Source: Nodularia sp. NIES-3585 (GTDB lineage Bacteria > Cyanobacteriota > Cyanobacteriia > Cyanobacteriales > Nostocaceae). From it: a DNA stretch of 64,000 nt. A program made the position numbers and the translations under genes. The stretch is from assembly GCF_002218065.1 (NCBI RefSeq), contig NZ_BDUB01000001.1, positions 2,259,031 through 2,323,030 of the forward strand. Direction: 5' to 3'. Numbering within the stretch: the stretch's first letter is position 1; each line of letters starts with the position of its first letter. Positions 62,764-64,000 of the stretch are shown here, piece after piece. The notes beneath the pieces were generated by a model. The model did no database searches, was not told the DNA's origin, and was given only the letters and a program-made list of their open reading frames with translations.

Positions 62764-64000
62764 TTACTCGATAACTTTGATTTCATGAATATTCCAGAAT
62801 GGTCCTCCTAAAACCGAGTATTTAATATTGTAAAATTTATTACGCACTGCTGACAACGAGTAAGGATTAACCAAGTAAATAAATGGTAAATTCTCCTGGG
62901 TAATCTTCTGAGTTTCGGCATAAATTTCTTTGCGTTTAGCTTCGTCTAATTCCCTGGCGGCTTGGATGTAAAGTTCGCCAATTCTGGCCTCCCAAGGTGC
63001 GACTTCCCAGCCTTCTATGGGCTTTTGTCCAGCTTGGGGTTTTTGATTAAACATATGTAATCCACCTTCAGGGTTCCAGACGTTAGCCCCATTATTCGGT
63101 TCTAAACCACCACTCAATCCGAGTAAAGAAGCATCCCAGTCAAGAGTATTAGCTAGCTTATCTGTGTAAGTATTCCATGCCAAGGGAGTGAAATCGACTT
63201 GCATTCCAATTTTGCCTAAATCTTGGCTAATTTGCGCTCCCATTGCTTCACGGATTCGGTTCCCGGAATTCGTCAGTAAAGTAAAGCGAACTTGGTTACC
63301 GTCAGCATCTAATAGTTGCTCTTGGGCATTGTATTTAAACCCAGCTTTTTTGAGCAATTCTTGCGCTTTTTCGGGATTATAATCGTAGGTTTTGAGTCCT
63401 TCTTCAGCTGAAAGATAAAAAGGACTCTGGATAGTAATTGGTGAATCTTGAGTTTGACCTAAACCGCGAAAAGTATTATTAATCATGGTTTGGCGATCAA
63501 TAGCATAAGCCACAGCCTGCCGAAATTCCACTGTATTGAACCAACGGGATTTTATCGGATCTACTAACGGTTTGCCATCTCTTCTACCTTTATTGAGATT
63601 AAACAGCACAAAGGTTGTTCCAGTAGCTGGTCCGCCGTTGTAAATTGTGAAATTACCCTGTTTTTCTTGCTTTTTTAGCAACGAAAAATAATCTGGTGTG
63701 ACTGAGATAGAATCTAAACTACCAGAACGAAATTGCAGCAATGAAGTATCTGTGGATTCCACAATTGACCATACTATCCGTTCAATATAAGGTTGAGATT
63801 CTCCTTGTGTCCCTTTACGCCAATAGTAGGGGTTGCGCTGGAGAATTACGCGTTGACTTGTGTCATAACGCTCTAATTTATAAGGGCCATTGACGATAAT
63901 TTCCTCTACAGGAGTATCAACTCCCCACTTTGAGAGAAATATTGGCTTACCTTCTTGGTCTTTTGTCTTGATAGATTCTGCGAGGACATGGGCAGGTAAA
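62764..64000 (-). CDS. Oligopeptide-type ABC transporter substrate-binding protein, N-terminus outside window
   Basis: An open frame continues to the right edge; about 412 codons are in the window. It is the SBP_bac_5 family (DppA/OppA/NikA type): VEEIIVNGPYKLERYD, ILQRNPYYW, the FRQAVAYAIDRQTMIN motif, and the end KITQENLPFIYLVNPYSLSAVRN. It binds peptides, or in some members nickel or other ligands, in the periplasm. The signal peptide and start lie outside. Its end is 78 bases from the larB start on the same strand; a nickel link with larB is possible but not shown. Confidence 0.9.
   Translation of the reverse strand, partial: LPAHVLAESIKTKDQEGKPIFLSKWGVDTPVEEIIVNGPYKLERYDTSQRVILQRNPYYWRKGTQGESQPYIERIVWSIVESTDTSLLQFRSGSLDSISVTPDYFSLLKKQEKQGNFTIYNGGPATGTTFVLFNLNKGRRDGKPLVDPIKSRWFNTVEFRQAVAYAIDRQTMINNTFRGLGQTQDSPITIQSPFYLSAEEGLKTYDYNPEKAQELLKKAGFKYNAQEQLLDADGNQVRFTLLTNSGNRIREAMGAQISQDLGKIGMQVDFTPLAWNTYTDKLANTLDWDASLLGLSGGLEPNNGANVWNPEGGLHMFNQKPQAGQKPIEGWEVAPWEARIGELYIQAARELDEAKRKEIYAETQKITQENLPFIYLVNPYSLSAVRNKFYNIKYSVLGGPFWNIHEIKVIE

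Overview
The window is chromosomal DNA of a filamentous, heterocyst-type cyanobacterium of the Nostoc/Anabaena group. The evidence is the phycobilisome core operon (apcE-A-B-C), the cyanobacterial-type ATP synthase operon with split b and b' subunits, the plant-type carotenoid genes crtP-crtB, ferredoxin-dependent nitrate assimilation genes, flavodiiron proteins, frequent GCGATCGC (HIP1) octamers, and many Nostoc-style short dispersed repeats and tandem heptamers. No sequence database was available, so functions are called from recognised motifs, family lengths and gene order.

Layout. 1-6.2 kb: the edge of an H-NOX haem sensor gene, then apcC, apcB, apcA and apcE, all read leftwards. 6.6-7.8 kb: a solitary TnpB-type gene just upstream of apcE. 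8.1-13.2 kb: a CsoR/InrS-type metal sensor, a NagZ-like glycosidase, a 2-oxoglutarate oxygenase, a methyltransferase and a family 2 glycosyltransferase. 13.7-16.3 kb: crtP-crtB and tRNA-Ser(GCU). 16.5-23.5 kb: an orphan amino-acid-type binding lipoprotein, two poorly characterised proteins, a HEAT-repeat protein, a Rieske protein and NdhD.

24.1-32.7 kb is a nitrate assimilation region: nirA (with an NtcA-type promoter), nrtP, narB, a PsiE-like membrane protein, an 18-repeat CRISPR array with no cas genes in view, and narM. NrtP imports nitrate, NarB and NirA reduce it to ammonium with ferredoxin electrons, and NarM is needed for NarB activity. 33.1-39.7 kb is a phospho-signalling group: an FHA-PrsW membrane protease, a hypothetical protein, a CHAT-FHA caspase-like protein and a PP2C phosphatase. 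40.2-46.9 kb is the ATP synthase operon (atp1-I-H-G-F-D-A-C, leftwards). 47-55.2 kb: a methyltransferase, an aldo/keto reductase, an HtrA-type protease and a flavodiiron pair (flv3, flv1) separated by a DUF559 nuclease gene that is bracketed by near-identical inverted GC-rich repeats. 55.3-64 kb: coaX, an alpha/beta hydrolase, a Nudix hydrolase, a small basic protein gene of 54 codons, an RCK-type ion channel, a MITE, argH, a small membrane protein, larB and the end of an oligopeptide-binding protein.

The most unusual theme is how far short repeats have invaded coding sequence. Heptamer arrays lie in frame inside nirA and narB, supply the stop codons of nagZ and argH, and a hairpin repeat lies in frame in tnpB. 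The DUF559 gene carries the same GC-rich palindrome that is found as a gene-less copy downstream of narB, which makes it the best candidate here for a nuclease linked to mobilisation of a small repeat.
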